A stretch of 48,067 nt of DNA from Longimicrobiaceae bacterium (GTDB taxonomy: Bacteria; Gemmatimonadota; Gemmatimonadetes; Longimicrobiales; Longimicrobiaceae). This document shows positions 27,734 through 34,842 of this stretch, in pieces. The DNA is taken from the NCBI GenBank assembly GCA_030146875.1, contig JASLAX010000070.1, forward strand, positions 1 through 48,067, in the 5' to 3' direction. The first letter of the stretch is position 1. The number at the start of each line of letters is the position of its first letter. The translations under genes and the position numbers were made by a program. Under the pieces are notes generated by a model. That model was not told the origin of the DNA. It did no database searches and saw only the letters and a program-made list of their open reading frames with translations.

Positions 27734-27763
27734 AAGTTACACCGCGCCGATCCGCGGTGTCAA
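27734..27763 (-). promoter_or_regulatory. Promoter of the TPR-aroQ-efp-acc-ftsK operon, with palindrome
   Basis: Minus-strand TTGACA (27758-27763) and TAACTT (27734-27739) are 18 bases apart, 60 bases from the TPR gene start. The spacer contains a perfect 8-bp inverted repeat, ACACCGCG and CGCGGTGT (27739-27760), that could be an operator. Confidence 0.6.
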
Positions 27764-27791
27764 CGAGCCGCCCCGCGCGCGGGGGGCGCGC

Positions 27792-27820
27792 TTGCGCCCG
27801 TGCGCCGCTCCAAATATCTT
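27792..27820 (+). promoter_or_regulatory. Promoter of the PpiD-like gene
   Basis: TTGCGC (27792-27797) and TATCTT (27815-27820) are exactly 17 bases apart, about 80 bases before the ATG at 27902. It is divergent from the TPR operon promoter. Confidence 0.6.
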
Positions 27821-27901
27821 TTTTGCCTTCATTTGCGATCCGCGACCGCACCGTCCCCCGGCCTTTCCCGCGGCGTCGCCGCCATCCGGAGTCGAACCAC
27901 C

Positions 27902-29728
27902 ATGATGCAGGTCATCCGCAGCAACGCGGGCAAGTACATCGTCGTCCCGTTCATCGTGCTCTTCCTGGGCTGGATGGTCTTCGAGATCGGCCTGGGGGTG
28001 GGCGGAGGTGGGCAGCAGGCCCTGGCGAGGGGAGAGCTGGGCACCGTGAACGGGCGGCCGATCACGACCGAGGCGTACAACGCCATGTTCCAGCAGATCT
28101 ACGAGCAGGCGCGCCAGGGGGCCGAGGGATCGTTCACGGCCGAGCAGATGAAGGAGCTGCGCGACCGGGCCTGGGAGCAGCTCGTGGACGAGACGCTGAT
28201 CCGCGCCGAGATGGAGCGCCGCGGCATCCGCGCCACCGACGCCGAGATCCTGTTCGCCGCGCGCAACGTGCCGCACCCGCAGCTGCAGACGCAGGAGATC
28301 TTCCAGACCAACGGGCAGTTCGACCTGGCCAAGTACCAGAAGTTCCTGGCGGGGCCCACGGCCAATGCCGAGCTCTTCGGGCAGCTCGAGGCGTACTACC
28401 GCGACATGATCCCCCGCAACAAGCTGATCCGGCAGGTGACGGCGGGGGCCCACGTGAGCGACGCCGAGCTGTGGCGCGCCTTCCAGGACCGCACCGAGAC
28501 GGCGACGGTGGAGTACGTGGCGCTGGACCTGGCCCGCCTCTCCCCGTCGGAGCCGCGCGTGAGCGACGCCGAGGTCCGTGAGTGGTACGACGACCACAAG
28601 GACCAGTTCAAGCGCCCGGCCAGCGCGCGCATGACCATCGCGTACATCCCCCTCACGGTGACCGACGCCGACCGCGCCGCGTCGCTGGCCAAGGCGCAGC
28701 AGGTCCGCGCCGAGATCGCGGGCGGCGCCGACTTCGCCGAGGTGGCGAAGCGCGAGTCGGCCGACAAGGCGAGCGGCGCGGCGGGCGGCGACCTGGGCAC
28801 CTTCGGGCGCGGCTCCATGGTCCCGGCGTTCGAGGCGGCGGCGTTCTCGCTCCCGGTGGGCGAGGTCTCGCAGCCGGTGCAGACGCAGTTCGGGTGGCAC
28901 CTGATCCAGGTGCAGGAGAAGGTGGGCGAGCAGGTGAAGGCCCGCCACATCCTGATCCCGATCGAGAAGTCCGAGGAGGAGATGGACCGGCTCGCCGCCC
29001 GCGCCGACTCGCTGGAGCGCATCGCGCGCGCCGACGGCATCGAGCGCGCCGCGCGCCTGACCAACGCCACCATCCGCTCCGGCCTGAGCGTCTCCGAGGC
29101 GGCGCCGTTCGTCCCCGGCATCGGCTCGGCGCTGGAGGCGGTGGAGTGGGCGCGCGACGAGTCCCGCGCCGCCGAGGAGGACCGCAAGCCGATCAGCGAC
29201 GTGTTCGACACGCCGCAGGCGTTCTTCGTGGCCAAGTGGGAGGGCTACACCGAGGCCGGCGAGATGCCGCTCTCCGAGGCCACCCCGCAGATCCGCCGCG
29301 AGCTGATCGTCAAGAAGAAGCGCGACCAGGCGCGCGTGGTGGGCCAGCAGCTCGTGGCCCAGGCGCGCGCCGGCAAGACGCTGCAGCAGGTGGCGGCGTC
29401 GCGCGGCCTGACGGTGGCCACCACCGGCCCCTTCACCCGCGTGGAGCCCAACCCGATCTTCGGGCAGGCCAACGCGGTGACGGGCGCGGCGTTCGGCACC
29501 CCGCTCAACCAGGTCAGCGACGTGGTGGAGGCGCCGTCCGGCCTCTTCATCGTCCGCCCCATCGCCCGCGTCGCCGCCGACCGTCAGGCCTGGGAGGCGC
29601 AGAAGCAGCAGCAGCGCATGACGACGCTCTACAGCATGCAGCAGGAGGAGGTCCAGCGCTGGATGGCCAGCCTGCGCAAGGAGGCGAAGATCGTCGACCG
29701 CCGCGACCAGATGCAGGCCGCGAGCTGA
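27902..29728 (+). CDS. PpiD/SurA-type peptidyl-prolyl isomerase
   Basis: A 608-residue inner-membrane foldase. A short cytoplasmic start (MMQVIRSNAGKY) precedes one transmembrane helix (IVVPFIVLFLGWMVFEIGL), then a SurA-N-like chaperone domain, a parvulin domain (GGDLGTFGRGSMVPAFEAAAFSL, then QFGWHLIQV) near residues 275-340, and a second, more degenerate parvulin-like region ending with TPLNQVSDVVEAPSGLFIVRP. It should assist folding of exported proteins in the periplasm. Two ATG codons in tandem give possible starts at 27902 and 27905; CCGGAG precedes them. It is followed by a terminator at 29751. Confidence 0.9.
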   Translation: MMQVIRSNAGKYIVVPFIVLFLGWMVFEIGLGVGGGGQQALARGELGTVNGRPITTEAYNAMFQQIYEQARQGAEGSFTAEQMKELRDRAWEQLVDETLIRAEMERRGIRATDAEILFAARNVPHPQLQTQEIFQTNGQFDLAKYQKFLAGPTANAELFGQLEAYYRDMIPRNKLIRQVTAGAHVSDAELWRAFQDRTETATVEYVALDLARLSPSEPRVSDAEVREWYDDHKDQFKRPASARMTIAYIPLTVTDADRAASLAKAQQVRAEIAGGADFAEVAKRESADKASGAAGGDLGTFGRGSMVPAFEAAAFSLPVGEVSQPVQTQFGWHLIQVQEKVGEQVKARHILIPIEKSEEEMDRLAARADSLERIARADGIERAARLTNATIRSGLSVSEAAPFVPGIGSALEAVEWARDESRAAEEDRKPISDVFDTPQAFFVAKWEGYTEAGEMPLSEATPQIRRELIVKKKRDQARVVGQQLVAQARAGKTLQQVAASRGLTVATTGPFTRVEPNPIFGQANAVTGAAFGTPLNQVSDVVEAPSGLFIVRPIARVAADRQAWEAQKQQQRMTTLYSMQQEEVQRWMASLRKEAKIVDRRDQMQAAS

Positions 29729-29750
29729 TCGCCGGCTCCACCCGACGCGG

Positions 29751-29787
29751 AGAGCCCCGCCCCGGATTCGTCCCGGGCGGGGCTCTC
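29751..29787 (+). terminator. Terminator after the PpiD-like gene
   Basis: AGAGCCCCGCCC and GGGCGGGGCTCT form a 12-bp perfect stem, 23 bases after the stop. Confidence 0.8.
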
Positions 29788-29863
29788 TCGTTCCGCCGTC
29801 CGCCTCCGCCTTCACCACCACTTCCACGAGGCGGGCGCCCGTCGCGAGCCGAACCTGCATCTT

Positions 29864-29915
29864 TCACGCGGAGACGCGGAGGACAACGGAGCGAAGTTCT
29901 CCGCGTCTCCGCGTC
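29864..29915. repeat. Fold-back element of the CTCCGCG repeat family, copy 2
   Basis: CGCGGAGACGCGGAG (29867-29881) is a perfect inverted copy of 29899-29913, with a 17-base loop, and more CTCCGCG units follow to about 29935. It begins with TCACGCGGAG like copy 1 at 4382. Confidence 0.75.
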
Positions 29916-29994
29916 TCTCCGTTCGCCTCCGCGTTCTTTTCCAATCTTCGTCGCCGGCCGCGCGAGAAGTCCGCCCGCGGAGATGGGGCGGCGA

Positions 29995-31068
29995 TCAGTC
30001 GTGGAGCCAGCTCTCCGCGGGCTCGTCGGAGCGGGCGATGCGCATGCCGGCCTCGGCGAAGCGGGCGAGGGCCGCCTGGGACTCCTCGGTGTAGTCGGCC
30101 AGGAAGGCGCCGGGGGAGGAGGGGTCGGGGACGGCGACGGAGGACATGCAGTCGGCGAGGAGGACGACCTTCCGCGCCAGCGCGGGGTCGACGGCGCGGA
30201 TCTCGTCCAGCAGGTCCTCCACCGTGCTCTTCACGCAGTGGCTGGCGGCCTGCCCCGCGACCACCACGCGATCGGCCTCCAGCAGCGCGCGGACCAGGGC
30301 GGAGTTCCGTTCGGCGAGGGGCGTGCCGTCGTGGCGCGTCAGCACCTCGGGCCGCAGGGCGCTGTAGTTCTCCGTGAGCGGGTTGCCGCCCTTGGACTCG
30401 ATGGGATTCCGCGCCATGCGGGCGAAGGCGTGGAAGAGCCTGGCCTCGTGGATCACGCCCACCAGCGGGTGCCCGTCGCTCCCCAGGATGCAGTGCGGCG
30501 GCCAGAGGTAGAGGCGGTACTTCCCCGCCCTCTCCAGCTCCTCGCAGTAGTGCAGCGCGTGCCGGCGCAGGCCGTCCGCGTCCCCGCCGGCCAGCCAGGA
30601 GGCCAGGGCGGGATGGGGCACCGCGTCCCCCGCGCGCACCTGCGCCGCCGACACCTCTCGGTGGGGCTGGAGCGGCTCCCCGTCGCGGTCGACCCAGAAC
30701 GAGGCGAAGAAGATCTGGAAGGGGTGGTGGGTGTCCATGGTGCAGGTCACCCCGGTCACCGCCGCCAGGTTGCGGTAGAGGAAGCGCGCGATGCGGTCGC
30801 TGTCCTCCAGCGCGCCCCGGCCGCTCCGCCCGCCCACGAAGAGGGCGCCCTTCGGCGGCGGGAAGCAGAAGTCCTTCTGCGGGTCGATCAGAAGCAGAGA
30901 GACGCGCAGCTCGTCCTCCGCCGCCGGCCGGAGGGCGTGCCGCTTCCGCCACGCGGCCGCGGCCTCGAAGACGGCCTGCTGGTCGGGCGCGTAGTCCCAC
31001 TCCCCCGCGTGGCGGGGATCGTACAGGTCGGGTACCGGGAGCTCCCGGTGCGCGGCGCGGCTCACCAT
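29995..31068 (-). CDS. Nicotinamidase-like cysteine hydrolase, long form
   Basis: A 357-residue isochorismatase-fold protein. IDPQKDF places the catalytic Asp at D62; MDTHHP at 111-116 supplies metal ligands; WPPHCILG (189-196) is the usual family loop; K226 (ESKGG) and the nucleophile C278 (SHCVKS) complete the triad. Nicotinamidases convert nicotinamide to nicotinate and are normally about 200 residues, so this one carries an N-terminal extension of some 50 residues and an insert of about 70 residues between MDTHHP and WPPHC. It lies 15 bases after nadE, supporting a NAD-salvage role, but the substrate is not proven. GGAAGGGGG precedes the ATG. Confidence 0.8.
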   Translation of the reverse strand: MVSRAAHRELPVPDLYDPRHAGEWDYAPDQQAVFEAAAAWRKRHALRPAAEDELRVSLLLIDPQKDFCFPPPKGALFVGGRSGRGALEDSDRIARFLYRNLAAVTGVTCTMDTHHPFQIFFASFWVDRDGEPLQPHREVSAAQVRAGDAVPHPALASWLAGGDADGLRRHALHYCEELERAGKYRLYLWPPHCILGSDGHPLVGVIHEARLFHAFARMARNPIESKGGNPLTENYSALRPEVLTRHDGTPLAERNSALVRALLEADRVVVAGQAASHCVKSTVEDLLDEIRAVDPALARKVVLLADCMSSVAVPDPSSPGAFLADYTEESQAALARFAEAGMRIARSDEPAESWLHD

Positions 31069-31083
31069 TCCCCCTTCCTCTCT

Positions 31084-33108
31084 TCAGGCCCCGCCCGGGT
31101 ACGCGGCGGCGACGTGCGCCCGCAGCTCCGCCAGCTCCCGCTCGAACCCCCCGGAGAGGATGGGGAAGCGGCACCAGGTCTTGGGGTCCAGGTTCTCGTC
31201 GTCCAGGTGGAAGGAAGGGGCGTAGCGCTCCCGCTTCCACTGGTTGCGGCACCAGAGCACGAAGAAGCGCTCCACCCACTTCCCGATCTGCGCCGGCGCG
31301 TGCTCCGGAAAGAGCGGGCGCACCTCGCGGAACGCCTCCAGCGGGCCCTTCCGGTCGCGGATGAAGGCGCGCTCCACCGCGTCCAGCACCGGGTACGGCA
31401 TCAGGTCCGCCTCGTCCGTCTGGTGCTGCTCGCCGGGGCGCAGCTCCGCGGTGGGCGCCTGCACGTTGACGGCGCGGAGGGCGGGGAGCGGGCCCAGGCC
31501 GTCGGGGCCCTCCTCCTCCACCCAGCGCAGCCAGCGGCGGATGAAGTTCTTGTCGATCCCCGCGATGGGCGAGAGCCCGCCCGCCGTGTCGCCGTCCATC
31601 GTCGCGTACCCCACCGCCGCCTCGGAGCGGTTGCTGGTGGCGAGGAGCAGGCCACCGCGCAGGTTGGCGAGCATCCAGATGCCGGGCGCCCGCACCCGCG
31701 CCTGGATGTTCTGCAGCGTCACGTCGTCCGTCTCCCACGTCAGCTCCCGGCGGATGGCGCCCGAGATCATCCCCACGTAGCGCCGCACCAGCTCGTCCAC
31801 GTCCAGCTCCAGGTGCTCGGCGCCCACCGCCTCCGCCACCACGCGCGCCGCGCCGCGGGTGACGTCGCCGGAGTTCGCCGTGGCCTGGTAGGCGGTCAGC
31901 AGGAGCCGGCGGACCAGCCCGCCGACGTCTTCGGTCTCCGCCAGCGAGGGAAGGTGGGCCAGCTTGCCGCGGAAGGCGTCGATCCCCAGCTCGCGGACGC
32001 CCAGCGCCACGCCGAAGGCCACCAGGCACACCACCGTGGCCGAGTCCGCGCCGCCGCTCAGCGACACGACGTAGCCGGCGCTGCGGCTCTTCCGCATGTA
32101 GTCGAACAGGGCCAGCGAGACGGCGCGCGTGAACTCCTCCTCCTTGCGCCGCGGCGACGTCTCCCAGCGCTCCAGCACCAGCGGCGCGGGCTCGGGCTCG
32201 AGCCGGGGAAAGCGGAAGTCCGCGCGGATGCAGAGCAGCGGATCGTCGTCGAACTCGGGGAGGAACGAGCCGGTGCGCGCGCGGGCCGTGCGGGTGTCGG
32301 CCACGTCCACCACGGCCGTGGTGAGCCCCCAGTCCGCGAACGAGAAGCGCCGCCCCTCCGCCAGCAGGCGCCCCCCCGAGGCGATCATCGCCCCGCCGTC
32401 GTAGAGCACGCGCCCCGCCTCGTTGCCCAGAAGGTTGGCGTACACGTACGAGACGCCGAACGCGCGCGAGCCCTCCAGGACGAAGCGGCGGCGGACGTCG
32501 ATCTTGTCGAAGGCGAAGTGAGAGGCGCTGGGGTTGAGGATGACGTCCACCCCGCGCTTCGCCAGCGAGCTCCCGGGGCGGTGCGCGACCCAGGCGTCCT
32601 CGCAGATCTCGAAGCCCAGGGAGACGCCGGCGCCCGTGTCGGGATCGAGCAGGCGGAAGTGCAGGTCGCCGATGGGGTAGGCCACGCCGTCCAGCTCCAC
32701 GTCGGCGCGCACGTCGATGGGCCACGGCTTGAACCAGCGCGGCTCGTAGTGGATGCCGTCGCCCGCCAGGAAGCGCTTGCACGAGAAGCCCAGGACCCTG
32801 CCGTCGGCGATCATGCACGCGGCGTTGAACAGCGCGTTGCGGTACGCGACGGGAAGGCCCAGCGAGACGACGAGCCCCTGCGTGTGCGGAAGGATCTCCT
32901 TCACCACGCGCCATGCGGTGTCGGGGATCTCGGGCCCGTGGAAGGCGTCCTCGCAGCCGTAGCCGGAGACGCACAGCTCCGGGAAGCAGACGATGGACGC
33001 GCCCGCCTCCCGGGCCGCGTCCAGGGCGGCGATCAGGGTGTCGCGATTGCGGTCCCACGCCAGCGGCGTCTGGTTCACCACCGCGGCCGCCATTCGGATC
33101 AGCTTCAT
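31084..33108 (-). CDS. nadE: NAD synthetase, glutamine-dependent
   Basis: A 674-residue two-domain enzyme converting nicotinate adenine dinucleotide to NAD. The N-terminal nitrilase-like glutaminase has E44 (FPELCVSGYG), K111 (SCKRFLAGDG) and nucleophile C169 (FEICEDAW). The synthetase domain has the PPi loop SGGADS at 351-356 and ends with the QWKRERYAPSFHLDDENLDPKTW region characteristic of long NadE. The start at 33108 precedes the nitrilase strand directly. It is in line with pncB upstream and the nicotinamidase-like gene downstream. Confidence 0.96.
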   Translation of the reverse strand: MKLIRMAAAVVNQTPLAWDRNRDTLIAALDAAREAGASIVCFPELCVSGYGCEDAFHGPEIPDTAWRVVKEILPHTQGLVVSLGLPVAYRNALFNAACMIADGRVLGFSCKRFLAGDGIHYEPRWFKPWPIDVRADVELDGVAYPIGDLHFRLLDPDTGAGVSLGFEICEDAWVAHRPGSSLAKRGVDVILNPSASHFAFDKIDVRRRFVLEGSRAFGVSYVYANLLGNEAGRVLYDGGAMIASGGRLLAEGRRFSFADWGLTTAVVDVADTRTARARTGSFLPEFDDDPLLCIRADFRFPRLEPEPAPLVLERWETSPRRKEEEFTRAVSLALFDYMRKSRSAGYVVSLSGGADSATVVCLVAFGVALGVRELGIDAFRGKLAHLPSLAETEDVGGLVRRLLLTAYQATANSGDVTRGAARVVAEAVGAEHLELDVDELVRRYVGMISGAIRRELTWETDDVTLQNIQARVRAPGIWMLANLRGGLLLATSNRSEAAVGYATMDGDTAGGLSPIAGIDKNFIRRWLRWVEEEGPDGLGPLPALRAVNVQAPTAELRPGEQHQTDEADLMPYPVLDAVERAFIRDRKGPLEAFREVRPLFPEHAPAQIGKWVERFFVLWCRNQWKRERYAPSFHLDDENLDPKTWCRFPILSGGFERELAELRAHVAAAYPGGA

Positions 33109-33209
33109 TCCGTCTCGCTCTCCAGAGGACCAGCTTCGAGTTCGATCATCGTCAGCCTCGACCCCCCACCTGGCCTGTGCCACGTCGGGTTGTGGTGCGC
33201 GTCCGCGTT

Positions 33210-33249
33210 CCGGGGGTGTAAAACCCCCGGCTGGCTACTACGATCGTCC
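33210..33249 (-). repeat. GATCGTAGT hairpin repeat, copy 1
   Basis: CCGGGGGT (33210-33217) and ACCCCCGG (33223-33230) form a perfect stem; reading the minus strand it is preceded by GGACGATCGTAGT (33249-33237). A near-identical copy in the opposite orientation lies at 37859-37898. Confidence 0.75.
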
Positions 33250-33304
33250 CTCCGGGACTCCACCGCCGCGTCCGCGACCGCCGCTCGCCGAGACCATCCA
33301 GGTT

Positions 33305-33328
33305 CCCTCTCCCACTCGTGGGAGAGGG
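33305..33328. repeat. CCCTCTCCC palindrome family, copy
   Basis: CCCTCTCCCAC (33305-33315) and GTGGGAGAGGG (33318-33328) are perfectly complementary. Confidence 0.7.
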
Positions 33329-33441
33329 TGGCGGGCTCCCACGGGAGCGGAGGGGGCGCACCGCGGCCGCCCGGGCCCGCCGGGTGAGGGCCTCCGCGCC
33401 CGCCGTCCCGCCCATGCCGCGGGCGCCCGGTGTCGTGTTCC

Positions 33442-33464
33442 GCTCTCCCGCTCGCGAGAGAGGG
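33442..33464. repeat. CCCTCTCCC palindrome family, copy
   Basis: A GCTCTCCCGC/GCGAGAGAGGG palindrome with small mismatches, followed by GTGGCGCGG and GGGTGAGGG like other copies. Confidence 0.6.
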
Positions 33465-33503
33465 TGGCGCGGTGGAGCCGCGCCGGGTGAGGGCCGCCGC
33501 CCC

Positions 33504-34724
33504 TTACCCCTCCCCCGCCTCCGCGCGGCTCCAGTCCAGGCGCACGTGGCGGGGGTTCGTCTGCAGGCGGCGGCCCACCTTGCTCTCGGGGCGGCCGTCG
33601 ACCTCCACGATGTCCATGGTGAAGTCGAAGTCGCTCAGCAGGCCCTCCTCGCCGCCGGTGTGGCCCAGGAGCGAGGAGCCGACGCCGTAGGCCTGCACGG
33701 GGACGCCCTCCTCCTCGAAGCGCCGGATCTTGGAGGGGGTGAAGCCGCCGCTCACCACGATCCCCACGTCGCCGAACCCCTCGGCGTCCAGCGCCGCCCG
33801 CAGCTTGCGGACGAGGTGCGGGTTCACGCCGGTGAGCCTGGCGCGGCCGTACATGGGGTCGTCCAGCATGGAGGCGTCGATCAGCCGCTCGCTCGTGTCC
33901 AGCCGCACGGACGCCAGCGCGCCGGGCCCGAACTCCTCCTCCATGGCCCGCGCTACCGCCAGCGACGTGCCCACGCTGTCGTTCTCGTAGTCGACCAGGG
34001 CCACCACGCCCACCCCCGGCTCCTCGTCGCGCACGTAGCGGGCGAACGCCAGGGTGGCGGCGACGGTGTCTCCGCCGAAGGCCGCGATCATCGCGTGCGG
34101 CATGGTTCCGACTCCCCGCGCGCCCCACCAGGCCCCGTTCGCGTCGCTGGACACGCTGCTCGCGCCCCCCACCAGCGCGGCGTACCCGTCCGCCACCTGC
34201 CGCCGCCAGTCGCCGTGCCGCGCCGCCATGAAGATCAGGTCCTTCCCGCCCGCCGCGTCAATCGCGCGCGCCGTGTTGGAGGCCACCAGCGTCCGGTCCG
34301 CCAGCACGCCCAGCAGCGGCGTCTCCAGGTGCGCGAAGGCGCGGTAGGGGCCACGGATCAGCATCACCGTCTCCCACTCCTCCGAGCCGGCGCGGTTGAT
34401 GGAGTCGCCGTCCACCAGCGTCTCCACCTGCAGGTCGCGGTGCGAGTAGCCGTCGCAGAGCTGGGTCTGGAGAAGGCGGATGGCCTCGTAGACGCCCGCC
34501 AGCACCCCCGACTGCTTGGCGAACACCTGCATCGTGACGCGCGGATCGCGCCCGGCGTGGCGCAGCGTGGCCGCCGTGCGCACGAAGTAGCGGTCCGAGA
34601 GCCACCCGTCGCGCATGCGCGAGTCGAACTGGAAGACGTCGGCGGGATAGCGGGCCAGGCGCTCGTGCAGGAGATGGGCGCGGGTCCCGGCCAGGGCGGA
34701 GTCGGCGGATGCGGACGCGGTCAT
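33504..34724 (-). CDS. pncB: Nicotinate phosphoribosyltransferase
   Basis: About 406 residues. The enzyme joins nicotinate and PRPP to give nicotinate mononucleotide, the entry of the Preiss-Handler route. Recognisable blocks are FQFDSRMRDGWLSDRYF at the start, EETxxLIRGPYRAFAHLETPLLG-like sequence, the AARHGDW segment, GTMPHAMIAAFGGDT, LVDYENDS, VRLDTSE and VVSGGFTPSKI, then AYGVGSSLLG near the C-terminus. The ATG at 34724 follows CAGGA; an upstream TTG (34754) would extend it into the operator region. Control by NrtR is indicated by a promoter and two palindromes just upstream. Confidence 0.93.
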   Translation of the reverse strand: MTASASADSALAGTRAHLLHERLARYPADVFQFDSRMRDGWLSDRYFVRTAATLRHAGRDPRVTMQVFAKQSGVLAGVYEAIRLLQTQLCDGYSHRDLQVETLVDGDSINRAGSEEWETVMLIRGPYRAFAHLETPLLGVLADRTLVASNTARAIDAAGGKDLIFMAARHGDWRRQVADGYAALVGGASSVSSDANGAWWGARGVGTMPHAMIAAFGGDTVAATLAFARYVRDEEPGVGVVALVDYENDSVGTSLAVARAMEEEFGPGALASVRLDTSERLIDASMLDDPMYGRARLTGVNPHLVRKLRAALDAEGFGDVGIVVSGGFTPSKIRRFEEEGVPVQAYGVGSSLLGHTGGEEGLLSDFDFTMDIVEVDGRPESKVGRRLQTNPRHVRLDWSRAEAGEG

Positions 34725-34755
34725 CGCGCGGTCCTGCTGCGGGTGGAGGAGCAAC

Positions 34756-34772
34756 GTTCTCCAATTGAGAAC
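34756..34772. promoter_or_regulatory. Candidate NrtR operator O2
   Basis: GTTCTC-N5-GAGAAC, a perfect 6-bp inverted repeat with the same 5-base spacer as O1, centred 46 bases downstream of it and 40 bases before the pncB ATG. Confidence 0.7.
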
Positions 34773-34801
34773 ACCGGAAGCCGCGCGGCATGCCGCCCGT
34801 C

Positions 34802-34818
34802 GTTCTCAATACGAGAAT
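34802..34818. promoter_or_regulatory. Candidate NrtR operator O1
   Basis: GTTCTC-N5-GAGAAT, a 17-base near-perfect palindrome overlapping the pncB -10 box and the expected transcription start. NrtR repressors bind such palindromes in NAD-gene promoters; the exact motif for this organism is inferred. Confidence 0.7.
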
Positions 34819-34842
34819 ACGCGTAGAGCTTCCTCACGTCAA
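34814..34842 (-). promoter_or_regulatory. Promoter of pncB
   Basis: Minus-strand TTGACG (34837-34842) and TATTCT (34814-34819) are exactly 17 bases apart. The -35 box spans the nrtR stop codon region, and the -10 box overlaps the operator-like palindrome at 34802-34818. Confidence 0.7.

Larger units (their letters stand above)
33109..33503. other. Intergenic region between pncB and nadE, filled with palindromic repeats
   Basis: These 395 bases hold a GATCGTAGT-type hairpin at 33210-33249 and two CCCTCTCCC palindromes (33305-33328, 33442-33464) with attached GGGTGAGGG segments. No gene or promoter is obvious, so nadE expression may depend on read-through from pncB. Confidence 0.6.

Noticed and set aside
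25510..28581. A 1023-codon plus-strand open frame
   Set aside because: Antisense to the TPR protein gene and then out of frame with the PpiD gene; Arg/Gly-rich translation with no recognisable domain.
28582..33387. A 1601-codon open frame on the plus strand
   Set aside because: It runs out of frame through the PpiD gene and antisense to the nicotinamidase and nadE genes. Its product is His/Arg/Ala-rich low-complexity sequence, typical of antisense frames in GC-rich DNA.
33109..33503. Possible CRISPR or tRNA content in the repeat-rich gap
   Set aside because: The palindromes are unevenly spaced, of different families and without spacers; no cloverleaf with a GGTTCGA-type arm is seen.
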